The notes under the pieces were generated by a model. That model saw nothing but the letters and a program-made list of their open reading frames with translations. It ran no database searches and had not been told where the DNA came from. DNA of 64,000 nucleotides from NCBI RefSeq assembly GCF_000764305.2, contig NW_025933231.1, positions 1 to 64,000 on the forward strand, read 5' to 3'. Positions 36,746-49,600 of this stretch are shown here, piece by piece; the stretch's first letter is position 1, and every line of letters starts with the position of its first letter. This DNA comes from Hyalella azteca. Its lineage: Eukaryota; Arthropoda; Malacostraca; Amphipoda; Hyalellidae. A program made the position numbers and the translations under genes.

Positions 36746-39700
36746 CTTTAATTATTATATATATTAGCTAGTAAACAATAGGATAGAATTTTAATAAACC
36801 TGCAATTGTTGATATATCCTGGAAAATTCGATCATGTCTACAATTTTCAGTTATTTTCAATACTAAGACTTAGATTACTGAATTTTTTATAGTATTGTAG
36901 CGAGTCGAAAAGATGCAGTTTGTAAGATATTCATACATATTTTCCCAAAATTAACTTTTAACAATAGAAATAGAAGAAGGATATTAATATATAATCAATA
37001 TATAATATAATAATATAAGAGAATAATTTATATTTCGGGTCGACAAAAAGTTTAAAAATTGACAAATAATTGCTAATTGCAATACGACACTTCGTGTATT
37101 GTTTGAGAAACGAATTGGAAACATTCTCCAATATTCAACACCGCTCAACATTATACCACATCATCCATGTACGGAACATTCAATCCCATTCACCCGTACC
37201 AAACACTCATACTAATTTCTGGTACCCAATATTTTCCACGTATGGCAGTGTAAAACATTCTCTCACCTTATCTAGTTTTATAAATTCTCTCATATTCGCC
37301 ATCACACAACATTCAAATTTATTGCTAAGCATTCTCCGGCAATAATAACTTAAATCAGTCCTCAAAGTTCTCCCGAAATTTTTGCAAACAGCCTAGTGCA
37401 TCTACAGGGCTCAACTTCAACCATTTCTACATCGCGCACATTCAATATAGTACCTAATAATTTCACACTAGTGTTTCTTTGTATGAAATGCCTATAATAT
37501 ATTGAATTGTTCGCAGTAATGCAATTCAAGGCGAGACCTGTGCGCTTTCTTTCTTCCTTTTGCATGCACGCGTACCTAACATCAAGTGTAATTTGTTAAC
37601 GACTTATCATTTCACGATATGTCACTAGTAAGTTCCGTTCAGCTAACTGTTTTGAACGGGTTAATAAAATTCTGCCTACAGCGGCTGTAAAGACGAATAG
37701 AACTATTTCTACCATCGATATTGCAGTTGGAATTTATTTCCTTTCCAACATTCACATTGCCATGTTCTATATGGCAATTTCCAAAATTTATCCTGAAATA
37801 CTTTTTAATTCTTCGAAAATAACCCAATTCATAAGGACAATTCGATTTCACTCCCACAAATTACCTGATGATGTGATAGAAAGAATTACATAAATGATAA
37901 TCATAGAAAAATAATAGCTTAGTTACTTACAACGCTCTGCATCCTTGTTCGTACTCGTTTTGCTTGCAGCGGCTTGGTGCTAATCACGCTGTCGAGTGTC
38001 GACTGCCGGTAATTCTAAACTTTCGGTTCCACAATTCGATTCATCTATTATGGTAAAATAGAAATTAGAACCTAAGGCATGTAAACATGAGCAGCTCCAA
38101 AAACAAGCTCATGTAGACATACCCCAAGTTGAAAATTTGAATGCCGCCATACCGGTGCCGGGGCCAGGGTTTTCCAACGGATATTGCTCAAACGCCTCAA
38201 AGAATCCCCGGACAGTGAAAGTAAAAAAGTTGTGCTTTTAAAAATGTTCAGAATTAACATGTCTATCCTTTAAAACAAATTATTTTCGAGTCGTAAATTT
38301 CACTTTCCACTGTACGATTACACAACTGAAATGAGTAGAGTGTGTCACTTTACGCGTGAACAAGACTAGCGCAACTATTCAACTGCCGCCACCTGCCAGT
38401 AGTCTCGGCGTCTGCTTGTTCTCCCCGCATAGCCCTAAAGCGGGGTAGTGGCAACCCCTAACTAATAGGGAGTATAATGGGTGGGGGCTAAATATTTTAC
38501 TTGTCGAGCAACAAATTTTGCGGAGCGAACAGAATTAAATAATTATATGTAATAAAAACAGTAAAGTATATGGACTAAGTTCTGTCATCGATGTCGTTTG
38601 AACCACGGAATATAGTTTGTATTAATTAATTTGCTCAAAAAGTGCGAGGTGCCATGACACTTACGTCGCGATGAGTCATACCCAGCATGCACAAACGCCA
38701 TTGAATAAAACGATCATAAATCACAGAAGGAATTATGTGAACCGCACCACAATATGATACAATTGTGAACCTCACCTGAGAGTATTGAAATTTTGTAGAC
38801 CTTGTTTGAATAACAAAGGGTACATTCCTCACTGCCTGTCATCAGGCAAAACACTGTCATTACAATATCAAGCACTTTCATGTCAATATCATCGTGACCT
38901 AAACATTTGAAAAAAAATTAGTAAGCCCTGAATAACCGAATATTCATCTATTGTTAGGCTTGATACAAAAAAACAGTAAACAAAATGGAACTTTTATTTC
39001 AGAGATGACTGGTCCAAATCTTGAGAAAGCAGACGTATTCACAAAAATCTAGAATTGAACCAAGTCGCGAAAAGTGACGCTTGGCAGCGGTTCCAATACA
39101 GTTTATCGCCGTTGTGCCGACGAATAAACCCGGCCCAACATAACTGTAGAAGCAAGAAATATTTTACAATTCTGCAATCCAGTAGTAGTATTCCAGTGTC
39201 GCAATGAGTTTCAATCTAATACATTCATATAAGCAAATCATTACAAGTTTTACACACCGTGATGTACGAAAGGCTCTTTCTATCGCAAACAGTGACGCTG
39301 AAAGTCGCCCAAAATAGAAAGAATGTTGTTCCCCATCGGATACGCAGTTATTCTATCGAATAGAAAGAATAAATAGCCGTTAGATAGTTGGTAATCAAAT
39401 CATAAGTTTTATGAACATAAATGTAAGACGGAATATGTCACTATAACAGCGACGGACCCACCTTAAAATCTTTAGCCACCAAGCGGTTAAGCTGCAACTT
39501 TTAAGAGGCATGTAAATAGGCCATGTAAAGGGAAATTATGACAGTAGAAAGGGAGGACAGACTCCAATAATTAACTAGCAAGTTGAGCTTAGGAAAGCAT
39601 TAAGCCTTCCCAAAAGATTAGGAACAAATATTTATCTTAAGTAAAAAGCCGAAGCTCAAAAGTTAAAGTGGTCATACCACAAGAAAAGGCAAATCCCAAA

Positions 39701-41055
39701 TTCAACACTGGAGTCGGTCCTATCCTAATCAAAGAAAGCACGCACATGCATAATAAACGAAAATAAATAAAACGAAAAACAAAGAGTGATCACTCAAAAT
39801 AATAAATAGCAATTAGGAAGGAATGGCTTTAATCACTCCTAACGGAGCAACATTAATGTGATATTTTCACCACCAAGTCTTACAGCCAACTCTTACTATT
39901 TACAAATTCATACCCAACAAAAGGTATGAAGAAAAAGAACAAATTTGTATCCTAAGGAATGTGGAAATTTCTAACACTATTGCTTTTTCTGCCAATTAAC
40001 AACTTACATATTAGTAATATGTGTTATTATAATAATTTTAAATTTATCAATTGGAGCTACAAGCATTACTTCTTTTTTTACTGCCACGTTTTCATAAAGT
40101 ATTTTTTTGCTCTTGCACCCCTTAATCATATTTCCATGCCTTCAAGCTTCCTGTGGTTTTTAAAGATCCAAAAATAAATCCAGATATTTTTGTCCTATAA
40201 TTAATGAAATTATTATCTTACAACACGCAAGCTTAAAAATTGGTATAATCAATTATCATATCGTTCCATCGTATGCTTTGACAAGCGTACGCGTGTACAT
40301 GCATCGATGCCATATGATGAGCGGGAGATGGTCATGGTTCGCTCAAATAACAGCGTCTGACCACAGAAGCTTGGCCAGCTGCTTTTTTTCGGTCTAATTA
40401 CGTATATTCGGCCTATCGAGCAATCGACTCCCCAAATCGGCTCCTATATAGCCGCTGATTACAGTTAGGCGGACGATAGGCGCCGAGTCACCTTTAAGCC
40501 GACTGTCTGTCCTTTGGGGCGGCTCCTAATGGAACAAGAAACTCGACTGGGCAGGCAATGTAACTAAATGTACAGGACGTATATACGTAGAAGTGATACT
40601 TTCATTTTTTTCGGGCCGAGCTGGGTCAAGATGACTCACACAAACGCAAAAAGAGCATTGCTATGCGAAGTCTCACTCATTTTTCTGAGTGTAATGCACA
40701 ATTTCGAAACTTACTGTGGACAAAGATTTTCATGGTCACGATTTCTCCGAAGGCATATTTTACCGATTCTGGAGACTGGGAAGGGCCAGTTGCTTGCATA
40801 CAGGATGCAAATGACCGGGTATAATCAGTTTAGGTAAAGTGTCATTTAATGGTGTTGAAGCATATAGATTAAATATATTTTGCATTTCGTTCTATTCTGC
40901 CTCTGTTTCAAACCGTGTTCTACTATATGTTTAACGTAAGAAAAGCCCTTGACAGGAAAGAGCGCTTTTCCTAAAAATATTCCAGGTTGGTTAATTGGTT
41001 AATCGAGTTGAAAAAAAATTACCTTAAGCATCCAAATGTAAGATGATTTTTAGTA
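36746..41055. other. Long intergenic stretch with one dispersed repeat
   Basis: 40595-40925 shares long segments with 4340-4550 and 22165-22255, so it is a repeat whose three copies here are each partial. The rest is AT-rich. Open frames of 60-110 codons have no recognisable features. Confidence 0.45.
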
Positions 41056-41390
41056 CAGGGTGACACAAAAAAAACAGAGCTCATAAAAAGTTGAATAATT
41101 TCCACAATACTCAAGTAATCCTGTTATTTGTTTCAGATTCATTAAGAAGACGGATTGATCTAAGAGTCTACCACGTGTGAGCTTCGAGATGCCTTGGACT
41201 ACAGAGCAAAAGACATTTGCAGTTATGAGCGGCTGTAGAACAAAGAGTTTTTGTGGTATAGAATTGAGATTTTGCAGATGTTGGCTACATAGGTTGTACA
41301 TAATTCCATAGAATTTTTGTTTCAAACTGAATAAAATTTCAGGAGTTATAAGACTTTTAGTGAGCTCTGTTTTTTTTGTGTCACCCTGTA
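41056..41390. mobile_element. 335-bp Tc1/mariner-type MITE
   Basis: Inverted ends of about 29 bp (CAGGGTGACACAAAAAAAAC, then AGAGCTCA) are flanked by TA on both sides. A 91-codon minus-strand frame spans the interior but has no recognised motif, so this is a short non-autonomous element or an internally deleted one. Confidence 0.85.
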
Positions 41391-44140
41391 GTTATATTAT
41401 TGATCCGATTAAATTGCAAATGAACTAAGAAATAAGAAAAACGCTAAGCAAATTCACAATAACTTCACTAAAAACATTTCGTAGGCCACCTCCATAATCA
41501 AATCAAAAATTTATAGAATACAAGTAAAATCTGAGAGAAAAAACTCGATAACGTGAAAATGATAACCGAAACAAATACCTGTTTGCAATTTCCGGAGGAT
41601 GAGAACTGCGCGCGTTACTATGTCAAGGTTTCCGTTTAAAAATGTGCAGTGATTCCAAAATCCTTAAACCCCAAGCTCAGAAGAGGAACCGAGTTTCTAT
41701 AAATCACTTTCAGACACAGTTACGTCGCACTGTTTAGCGCGAAGGCGCACAGCATAGTTACAAAACCTGGAAAGTGGCAGGTTCGAACGAAAACTCCTGC
41801 CGCGGTGTTCAGCTGCATGGGACTATACTTTCAAAACTCGCTAAGTGAACGTAAGTACCTACGCTCTATTTTCTTATCTATGGTTCGTGGATTTTGCTTG
41901 AAAGGCCGTCAATGATTGGCTGATGAACTTACGATCTCTTAACTTTTTTTGAAAGTATAGGCCCTGGTACCGGATGTGGAAGTTACGTGACGTCAGTCCG
42001 ACGTCCGCTGATGCGCAGCGTGCACAACAATTAGTCAACCAGGTTAGACCGCATGGAGGCAGGAATAAGATCCTTTTAAGTTGAAGAAGGAATCAATCTT
42101 GAAATTATTCACAACTGAAAAGTGCAAGTTAACATCATAATAATGTTATAGCAAATAATATTTCCAATTTTCAAGACATTATTTCAGACGAGCTCCCGAA
42201 ATAGGGGAAAGTCCTACAAATATTTTCCTATTATCTACACCATTAACAGAGTTAGAATATCTATTCTTCACGAAAAGAATTATGTTATTAAACACGAGGC
42301 ACGATGGAAACCCATCCAGTTTTAACATAAGTATTTCGAATATTACTTTAATGTTCCGTCGCTATGTGTAGAATTTTTCCACCTCCTATGATACGCTTTC
42401 TGAAATCAAATTTATTCGTAATATGTCAACTCTCCACGAATTTCTAATAATTATGGAAGTAATAAAATTGTTTTGAGAAAGAACCAACCATAACAGCGAA
42501 ATTTTAAGTGTCACAAAGGGTCTTCAAAAATTTTGATATGTAAAAAACGCAAACATAAACAATAACCGGCATCATGATAGTCTGTAATGCGTGTCGTCTG
42601 AGTAGTTTTTTTTCAAATGGTCCTCTTGTTATCGGTCCTGTAGTGGTTGGTATTTTCATTTACAAGCCTTTAGTTCTTTCCGAGCTCATAGATGGCAACA
42701 TTGAAATAGTGTCCATAGTTCCCAGGTGACGCGTAGCCCGGGAGCTCCTAGACTAATATTCAGCGTTGTGAATTATTCGTCCGTCATTTATGACTGTAAG
42801 TTACCTTATTATCGTAAAGTTGGCTACTAACAAAATTTTGGGAGGATAAGCTTATAATTCGCTGAATAGGGTGCCTGAAACGTCAAATTTTTTGGCCTCA
42901 TTTCTTGAAATCGACTGAAATATTTGTAGGAGGAAAATATTCTATTGAGCTTTAATTATTCATGGATTCACCCATTATTTTTCTACCAATTTTCTAAGAT
43001 TGTTTTTTCATTATCTCTATAGGGGACGGGGGACGACTGCCCTTTCATTTAACCAAATCGCCATTTAAAAAAAGTTTTCATTGCTTACTGTCTTACAATT
43101 GCCGCGACCGGCTTTGATGAGGTAACCATTTACGCGGTTAACAGAAGACTAGCTAGATTTTATGTTGCAGCTCCCGTAACAGTTCCTTCAAAGATTCCGG
43201 ACTCTAAGAAGAATAACGACCAAGTGCCAGAACAGTTCGCCATATGACTGTTAAGCATCACAAAATGATTCCATGATTGGAAAATCACAGTCCTCACAAA
43301 CTACAGCTTCGACAACTACATTCTGACTTAATATTCAAATGACTTACTCTTGAAGCTTCCTTAAATTATTTCAATTAGGTTTTAAATTTTCCAACTCAAG
43401 AGCCTCGTAAATCATAAGAAAAATTTAAATCGTTGAAAGTTTTCGGCCAATGCAATTCATATGAAACCGTCCCCTCCTTACAATGGGTGGGGCCGGTTAA
43501 TTATGGGTGGCAAGTGAGGTCTAAATAAGAGTAAAATATAGTAACTTGAATTGAGCGATTCATGTTACTATATTTTACCATTCATCTCATAATATTAGTA
43601 TTATCTATTAACATGTTATTTGGCTTTTACCTTATCTACTGTTCTCAGTTGATATCAACTTCGCCAAAATAACTTTCATTTCATCGAGCATACTGACTCG
43701 TAAAATTTATACAATGACATGGTCTCCAGAATACATCAGAAATAACTTTTGATTGACTGATGATTCAAAGAAGTTGAACTAAAGCCCACATATCTGGTCT
43801 TGGTTAGTGAAATAGGCTCAACGAGATTCAACTTATTTATACTACGTGTGTTTTAGCAAATAAAATTCTCAAGTGATTTATATAATTAAAGGAAATATAT
43901 CGACTTTATTTAAATTTTTGCGGCGATATTCTATCGTGAAATAAGTTTTGAATTCACACTCAAAGAAAAATAATTATAAATGCCACAGAGCGCAATTCCG
44001 CAGGTATAAAAAACTTCATTGGCGCATTTTTCTAGAAATGCCGTAGGTACGTGGAACATGACGGGCCGCACTAATTAATGTTAACGACACAAATCTGCGC
44101 AACGTCACTGACATCATAAGTGAACACGTCGTAGGCATAC
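41391..44140. other. Intergenic DNA
   Basis: A weak B-box-like site (GGCAGGTTCGAACG, about 41787) suggests a decayed tRNA-derived repeat. No upstream troponin C exons were found here. Confidence 0.4.
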
Positions 44141-44235
44141 ACAATAACTATCTATTGTACTATATATATACTATATATATTGTACTATATATATGTACTA
44201 TATATGTATTTTACTATATATACTATAATAATTTA
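44141..44235. repeat. TA-rich microsatellite
   Basis: Runs of TGTACTATATATATAC type. Confidence 0.8.
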
Positions 44236-44662
44236 TGAAAAGACAACCGACTTAACGATTTCTCCTGCGTTATCAAATGACGGTAAAATTGTTTTATATC
44301 GGATAATAGATGAATTAATTTGAAACACTTAACTCAATATTTGTTTCACATTTAACGTAATATTTACCTCAATACGGGACATGATAGTTAGTTAGCACTC
44401 ACTTATTAAATAATTGTTTTAGCAATACTATTATTCGACAAACGAAAAGTTAAAACAAATATGTTAGATGAATAATAGCGCAATATTGCAGATAGCAAAA
44501 ATATTATTTTATCAACTTATAATTAAATAATAAATGTGAGACAATAAATATTGCAATATTGCAGAGGAAGGCGAAGCGAACTTCGATCAGTTCATAGCGA
44601 TCGTCTTGCCAGTCATGGAGAGCGATGACGACGACGCCATGCATGATGAGATGAAGGAGGCA

Positions 44663-45390
44663 TTCAGACTTTACGACAAGGGAAGTGAGGCTTACGACTT
44701 CAGACTTTACGACAAGGAGGTAAGGCTTACGACTTCAGACTTTACGACAAGGAGGTAAGGCTTACGACTTTAGACTTTACGACAAGGGAGGTAAAGGCTT
44801 ACGACTTCAGACTTTACGACAAGGGAGGTAAGGCTTACGACTTCAGACTTTACGACAACGGAGGTAAGGCTTACGACTTCAGACTTTACGACAAGGGAGG
44901 TGAGGCTTACGACTTCAGACTTTACGACAAGGGAGGTGAGGCTTTCGACTTCAGACTTTACGACATTGTAAGTGAGGCTTACGACTTCAGACTTTACGAC
45001 AAGGGAGGTGAGGCTTACAACTTCAGACTTTACGACAAGGGAGGTAGGGCTTAATACTTCAGACTTCACGACAAAGGAAGTGAGGCTTACGACTTCAGAC
45101 TTTACGACAAGGGAGGTGAAGCTTACGACTTCAGACTTTACGACTATGGAGTAGAAGCTTACGACTCCGACTTTACGACTAGGGGGTAGAGGCTTACGAC
45201 TTCCAACTTTTCGACTAGGAAGTAGAGGCTTACGACTTCAGACTTTACGACAAGGGAGGTGAGACTTACGACTTCATACTTTATCACAAGCTAAGGAGGT
45301 AAGGCTTACGACTTCAGGCTTACGACAAGGGTGGTAAGTCTTGTGACAAAGGAGGTGACTTACGACTTCAGACTTACGATTGGCAAGCTG
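44663..45390 (+). repeat. 36-bp minisatellite derived from a troponin C exon end and donor site
   Basis: About 19 units of TTCAGACTTTACGACAAGGG followed by AGGTAAGGCTTACGAC. The first half encodes FRLYDK of EF-hand 3; the second half is the intron start, with GTAAGG or GTGAGG. Full units are 36 nt (12 codons), so a frame FRLYDKGGKAYD runs through, broken by 35-nt units. Confidence 0.95.
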
Positions 45391-45825
45391 AGCGTCTCTT
45401 TGCTTGTGCATACCTTCCCGCCATTCAAATCTTTTTACTTAAAGTCTTCTTTGTTTTAAAGTCCGAATAAAGTCTAAAGGTCCGAATAAAGGCCTATAGT
45501 ATTCGCTATAAAGATCTATATTGATCGTTCTTGCATGAAGTGACTAGCAAATCTATAGCTCGAAAATTGTCAAATGACACTTGTCGAAGTTTCAGATAAG
45601 CAATAATTTTATATTTTTCAAGAGCAAATTGACACAGACTGGCACAATTTAGCTCAAGTTGACACAGATTGGCACATGTTTCATTATCCAGACTTATTCT
45701 ATAGGACCAAATTAGTAGGCGGGAATTATATGTCTCTGGTAAGGTATCTCTAGTAGAGTTGAGAGAGACGTGTCACTGGTAACAGGTTATGGCCGCAAAT
45801 TTGTAATATGAAATTAGTAACATTG

Positions 45826-46300
45826 TCAAGCGTGATTGCCAATAGACCTACAACAATTTGTTCTCAAATTAAAATAAGTGAATTCGGAACGCTCTGTAAC
45901 CGACGGTAGATGGACGTGTAGCTGATGCGACGAGGTCCGCTGTTGATGACGATCGCTATCGTCTTCTAGAAGACGATCCAACACTCGCTGCAGACCTTCC
46001 GTGAGATAAGGAGGCGCCAGACCGTGAAGACATCGGAACGTCAGAACAGCGACCTTGAACTGCGTACGCTGCTGCATGCGCAGCAGTGAAGATCGCGCAA
46101 TATCGGCGTCACATGGTCGAATTTTCGCTTACTGAACACGATTCGAGCAGCAGCGTTCATTACGAATTACAGTTTATCAAGTGCCGTGGTTGCAAGTCCG
46201 TAAAGTGTGGTATTACCACAGTCTATTCTGGTCAGAACGAGCGCCACCACAAAGGCCTAGAAAGACAGCTGCTGATGCTACGTATTCGTCTCAGAGCGCT
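45826..46300 (-). mobile_element. LINE (CR1/L2-like) 3' reverse-transcriptase fragment
   Basis: On the minus strand: CGNTTLYGL, FVMNAAARIVFSKRKFDHV, TPILRDLH, then, after a shift, QFKVAVLTFRCLHGLAPPYL. These are the conserved C-terminal blocks of such reverse transcriptases. Stops and shifts make it dead. It lies between two blocks of the troponin-derived minisatellite. Confidence 0.85.
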
Positions 46301-46439
46301 AAAGCAAGCGGTGGCGACTTTGGCAATGTCCAGCGAGTCCTGGACATTGTCCTTCTGCTGGACATTTCGAGTCCTTCTGCTGGACTCGGAACTTCATTGA
46401 AAGTTCTTAGTCCAGCAGAATGCCAAGGTTGCGAACTGC

Positions 46440-46580
46440 GGAAGGGAGGTCAATCTTACGACTTCAGACTTTACGACAAGGGAGGTGAGTCATGCGACTT
46501 CAGACTTTACGACAAGGGAGGTGGGGCTTACGACTCCAGACTTTACGACAAGGGAGGTAAGGCTTACGACTCCAGACTTT
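46440..46580 (+). repeat. Second block of the troponin-derived minisatellite
   Basis: Four more units of the same 36-bp sequence, in frame with each other, just upstream of the second pseudogene exon. Confidence 0.95.
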
Positions 46581-46734
46581 GAGCATATTCCCCATAAGTG
46601 TGATGTGCAGGTGGTGGCTACATCACCACTAAGGTGCTTAAGGAGATCAATAAGGAGCTCGATAACTAGCTTAGCATCACTGACCTTGACGGCCTCATTA
46701 ATGAGATCGACGAGTCACCGTCGATTTTGACGGT

Positions 46735-48164
46735 AAAATTAATTTTATTATAGAGATTTAACGGTTGAATTTGATTATATTTCCAATTATTGTGTACTGA
46801 AATTGAATATTTTTTCTAGGTTTACGTTGAAGTTAAATGTTTTTCTATTCTTCGCGTTCAAGTATTATATTTTTGGACTTTTGAAATTATAACAGACCTT
46901 TCGCCGCTTAACATCAAAAAGATAGAAATTTATTCGTTTTGAAGCGGTAGTAAGTCTCATAATTTCACGACTTTTAGCCGTTTCTGACATAGAGTTAGTG
47001 TTAATAATTTTTTCAATTCATAACTTAATTTAATTCAAAATTTAAAACTTATCCCAAACTTAGAACTTAAAAATTATCCCAAATCTGGAAATTTATCCAC
47101 CTGGAAGCGACAAAGTCTGCTAAAATTTCATGTGTGTCAGTTCAACCGTATCTGGATTTGATTTAGTAACAATAAATTTTATATAACCTAATCTGAAACT
47201 TTTAATGGATGTCAAACAGCTAAAATGCGGTTCAAATTTCAATAGTGTCAGTTTTGACGTTTCCGACTTGAAAATTCTCCCAAACCTAGGAATTTATTAA
47301 ATTTTAAACGGGAATAAGGTCTGTTATTATCTTACGAGTGTCAGTTTAGCCGTTTCTGAAATGAGATAATAATTAATATATCTCTATGCAACTTGTAAAT
47401 TCTCCTAAACCTAGAAATTTATTCATTTTAAAGTGGAAAAAAGTCTGCTACATTTTAACGGATGTCAGTTCAGTCATTTCTGAAATAAAATATTGGTAAT
47501 ACTGTTGCTTGGGTCCGTTGAGCAGCCATTTACCGAGCTTACTTAAAACCTTTATTTAACATTCTAACGTTGCTTGCGACCGGATGCGAACACCGCTTTT
47601 CACGATGTTTTGAGACGTGAGGCTACCCCGGCCACTTGGCTATCTTGAAGAGCGGCCTGTTTTCGCCAAGGAAAATTCTCGATGTCCGGTTAACTTGTTG
47701 TCGCTTTGGGAATCTTTCTGACAGATTTTCAATAACTGCTCATTAATATACTTGATTCGTTGTGGATATAACTATGTGGATATACGTATTTTAAGTTAGC
47801 AGCCTGACTAAGCCATTACCTGGAATAAGTTTGGAAATTTTATAATCCCGTTATATCACGAATTCCGTTAACCCGGATTTATTCTTTCGGAGTTTTTTCA
47901 CCCCGAATATAATGTATAATTATACTGTTAAAGTATGTTGATTAATGAGAGGCTCTTTCAAACTCCCATTTATCGCACGACTCGTGTTTTGGAGTGTGTG
48001 CTAAATTATTTTGTCCATGTTTAAATTTTACATGTATAGTTAGGCAGAAGTTCTTCCATTGAGCAAGTTTGTTTGAAGACCAGAGAACGCTTCTTATTAA
48101 TAATTTTTTTACTGAGTCGAACGAACTTTCTTGCTGACGTTGGCAGGTCAAAAAGCATGTTACC
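46735..48164. other. AT-rich intergenic DNA
   Basis: Degenerate repeats of about 150 bp containing GTGTCAGTT..CCGTTTCTGA recur around 46980, 47130, 47260, 47330 and 47470, each near CCTAGAAATTTATT-like text. No gene recognised. Confidence 0.5.
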
Positions 48165-48440
48165 CAATTACATTTTAATAGAATATTACGTTTCGAAAAT
48201 TCAATATTCATTATCACGTAATTGAAGGTTTCACTACAGTTTAACTTTATAGTTTGAAGTGACGTAAGTACAAACAAAGGGCATTGTAGATATACTTTGA
48301 TATTAAGAAAAGCTTAAAAATTACCCAGAAAATAGTTCCAAATGTTGAATCCGGTGGTTTGTAGGTTGGTTGCTAGAAACTATTCTTGATAAAGAGGGCT
48401 TCAGCCATCGCTGGTCTTGAAGCATCGTGGCACCACACGT
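48165..48440 (-). mobile_element. Penelope-like element 3' fragment, copy 1
   Basis: Minus strand reads RPAMAEALFIKNSF, the end of the GIY-YIG domain, then a 3' region similar to that of 49310-49600. Confidence 0.6.
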
Positions 48441-48589
48441 TCGTTAGACTCATTAAAAAAAAAACAAGCACGCTAACCTTTACATTCACATATTTTTCAG
48501 CACAAGTTATTCTTTAATGCAGGTTTTATTGAAGACGAAAGGTTATTTTTTATTAGTAGTTTTCTTATTCTTTTTCTTAATTCGGTGGG

Positions 48590-49205
48590 TGGATCTGGCG
48601 GACGTTCAGAAAGAGAGAAGCGGAACCGATGATCACACTCTTCAGAGCCCTTGTAATACCTTTCCTTGAATACTGCTGCCAGCTCTGGACTCCGTTCACA
48701 CTAGGCGCAATACGGCAACTGGAAGGAGTCCAACGAACCTTTACTTCCAGGATCAGAGGGATGGAGAATTTTAACTACTGGGAGAGGTTACAGCGACTGA
48801 GTCTGTACTCACTGCAGAGGAGACGGTAGAGGTATGCCATTCTGTACACATGGAAAATGATACCCGGAATGGTGCCAAACTTCGAGAGCGAGACCTTCAG
48901 GATTCAGACATATCACAACGAGATAAGGGGGAGACTGTGCAAGATCCCCCCCCCCTACGTAACAGATCCGCAGTCAGATTTCAATCACTGCGGGAAGGCT
49001 CACTTTCCGTGGCAGGACCAAGGCTGTTCAACGCCCTATACCAAGGGATCTAAGAGAGGGGGAGTTCACCCTGGGGACCTTCAAGAGACAAATAAACGTG
49101 TTCGTGAGCACAATCCCAGATCGACCTCCCCTGCAACACTACCAGTGGCGAGAAGCAAGCAACAGCATCGTGCATCAGGTGGCCCAAATGAGGGCGGATG
49201 AACGA
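48590..49205 (+). mobile_element. LINE (Jockey-like) 3' reverse-transcriptase fragment
   Basis: Reads EPMITLFRALVIPFLEYCCQ, LWTPFTLGAIRQLEGVQRTF, YWERLQRLSLYSLQRRR, then across shifts GPRLFNAL and IPDRPPLQHYQWREASNSIV, with a stop at about 49200. This is the standard C-terminal end of Jockey-group LINEs. It has an in-frame stop after LQRRR and at least two shifts. It lies between two Penelope-like fragments. Confidence 0.85.
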
Positions 49206-49309
49206 TAATCAGAGGCGGTGATCCATCGTGGCCTGGGACTGCTATGTCTTAAACAAATACTAAGGATACTAAGGTGAATCAGGCTTCAGGTAGGACTTGA
49301 AAATTCAAA

Positions 49310-49600
49310 CATAAGGTTTCCAATGAACATTTTATTATAATTTACAGCGTTTCGAATGCAACTTCGTTCATTATCAAGTAGAGGAAGAGTTTTGCAACAC
49401 TTGAATTTGAAATTTTGAAATGACGTTGGTACAAACTTAAAGTATTATGGATACAGATTGGAATCAAAGCTAGAATTACGAGAACAGTTTCATCGTCCTG
49501 ACAAATCCGGCAGTTTGCAAATTTATAGCTGGAGACTCCTGCTTGATGATGAGAGCCTCAGCTATTGCCAGTTTTGGGGTGATAGCTGAGTCTATTACAA
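49310..49600 (-). mobile_element. Penelope-like element 3' fragment, copy 2
   Basis: Minus strand: KLAIAEALIIKQESPAINLQ, then TAGFVRTMKLFS and a stop. This is the typical C-terminal end of the GIY-YIG endonuclease of Penelope-like elements. Confidence 0.75.

Larger units (their letters stand above)
44565..46732 (+). pseudogene. Troponin C pseudogene, two exons split by a splice-site minisatellite
   Basis: Exon 44565-44681, after a TTGCAG acceptor, reads ANFDQFIAI, then an acidic DDDDAMHDEMKEAFRLYDK. This is the end of EF-hand 2 and the linker into EF-hand 3 of arthropod troponin C, the calcium sensor of the thin filament. Exon 46611-46732 reads GGYITTKVLKEINKELDN, stop (46667-46669), LSITDLDGLINEID, then TVDFD after a deletion that shifts the frame. 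The stop replaces the lysine usual after ELDN, and about 10 nt of EF-hand 4 are lost. Between the exons the end of the first exon plus its donor is repeated about 22 times and a LINE is inserted. EF-hands 1-2 and the last residues were not found nearby. Confidence 0.85.

Noticed and set aside
44770..45154. Repetitive open frames on both strands (VVKSEVVSLTSL-type and TTREVRLTTSDF-type)
   Set aside because: They are frames across the 36-bp minisatellite; the meaningful frame is FRLYDKGGKAYD from troponin C.
48850..49201. Two overlapping forward frames as separate proteins
   Set aside because: Both are pieces of one frameshifted Jockey-like reverse transcriptase.
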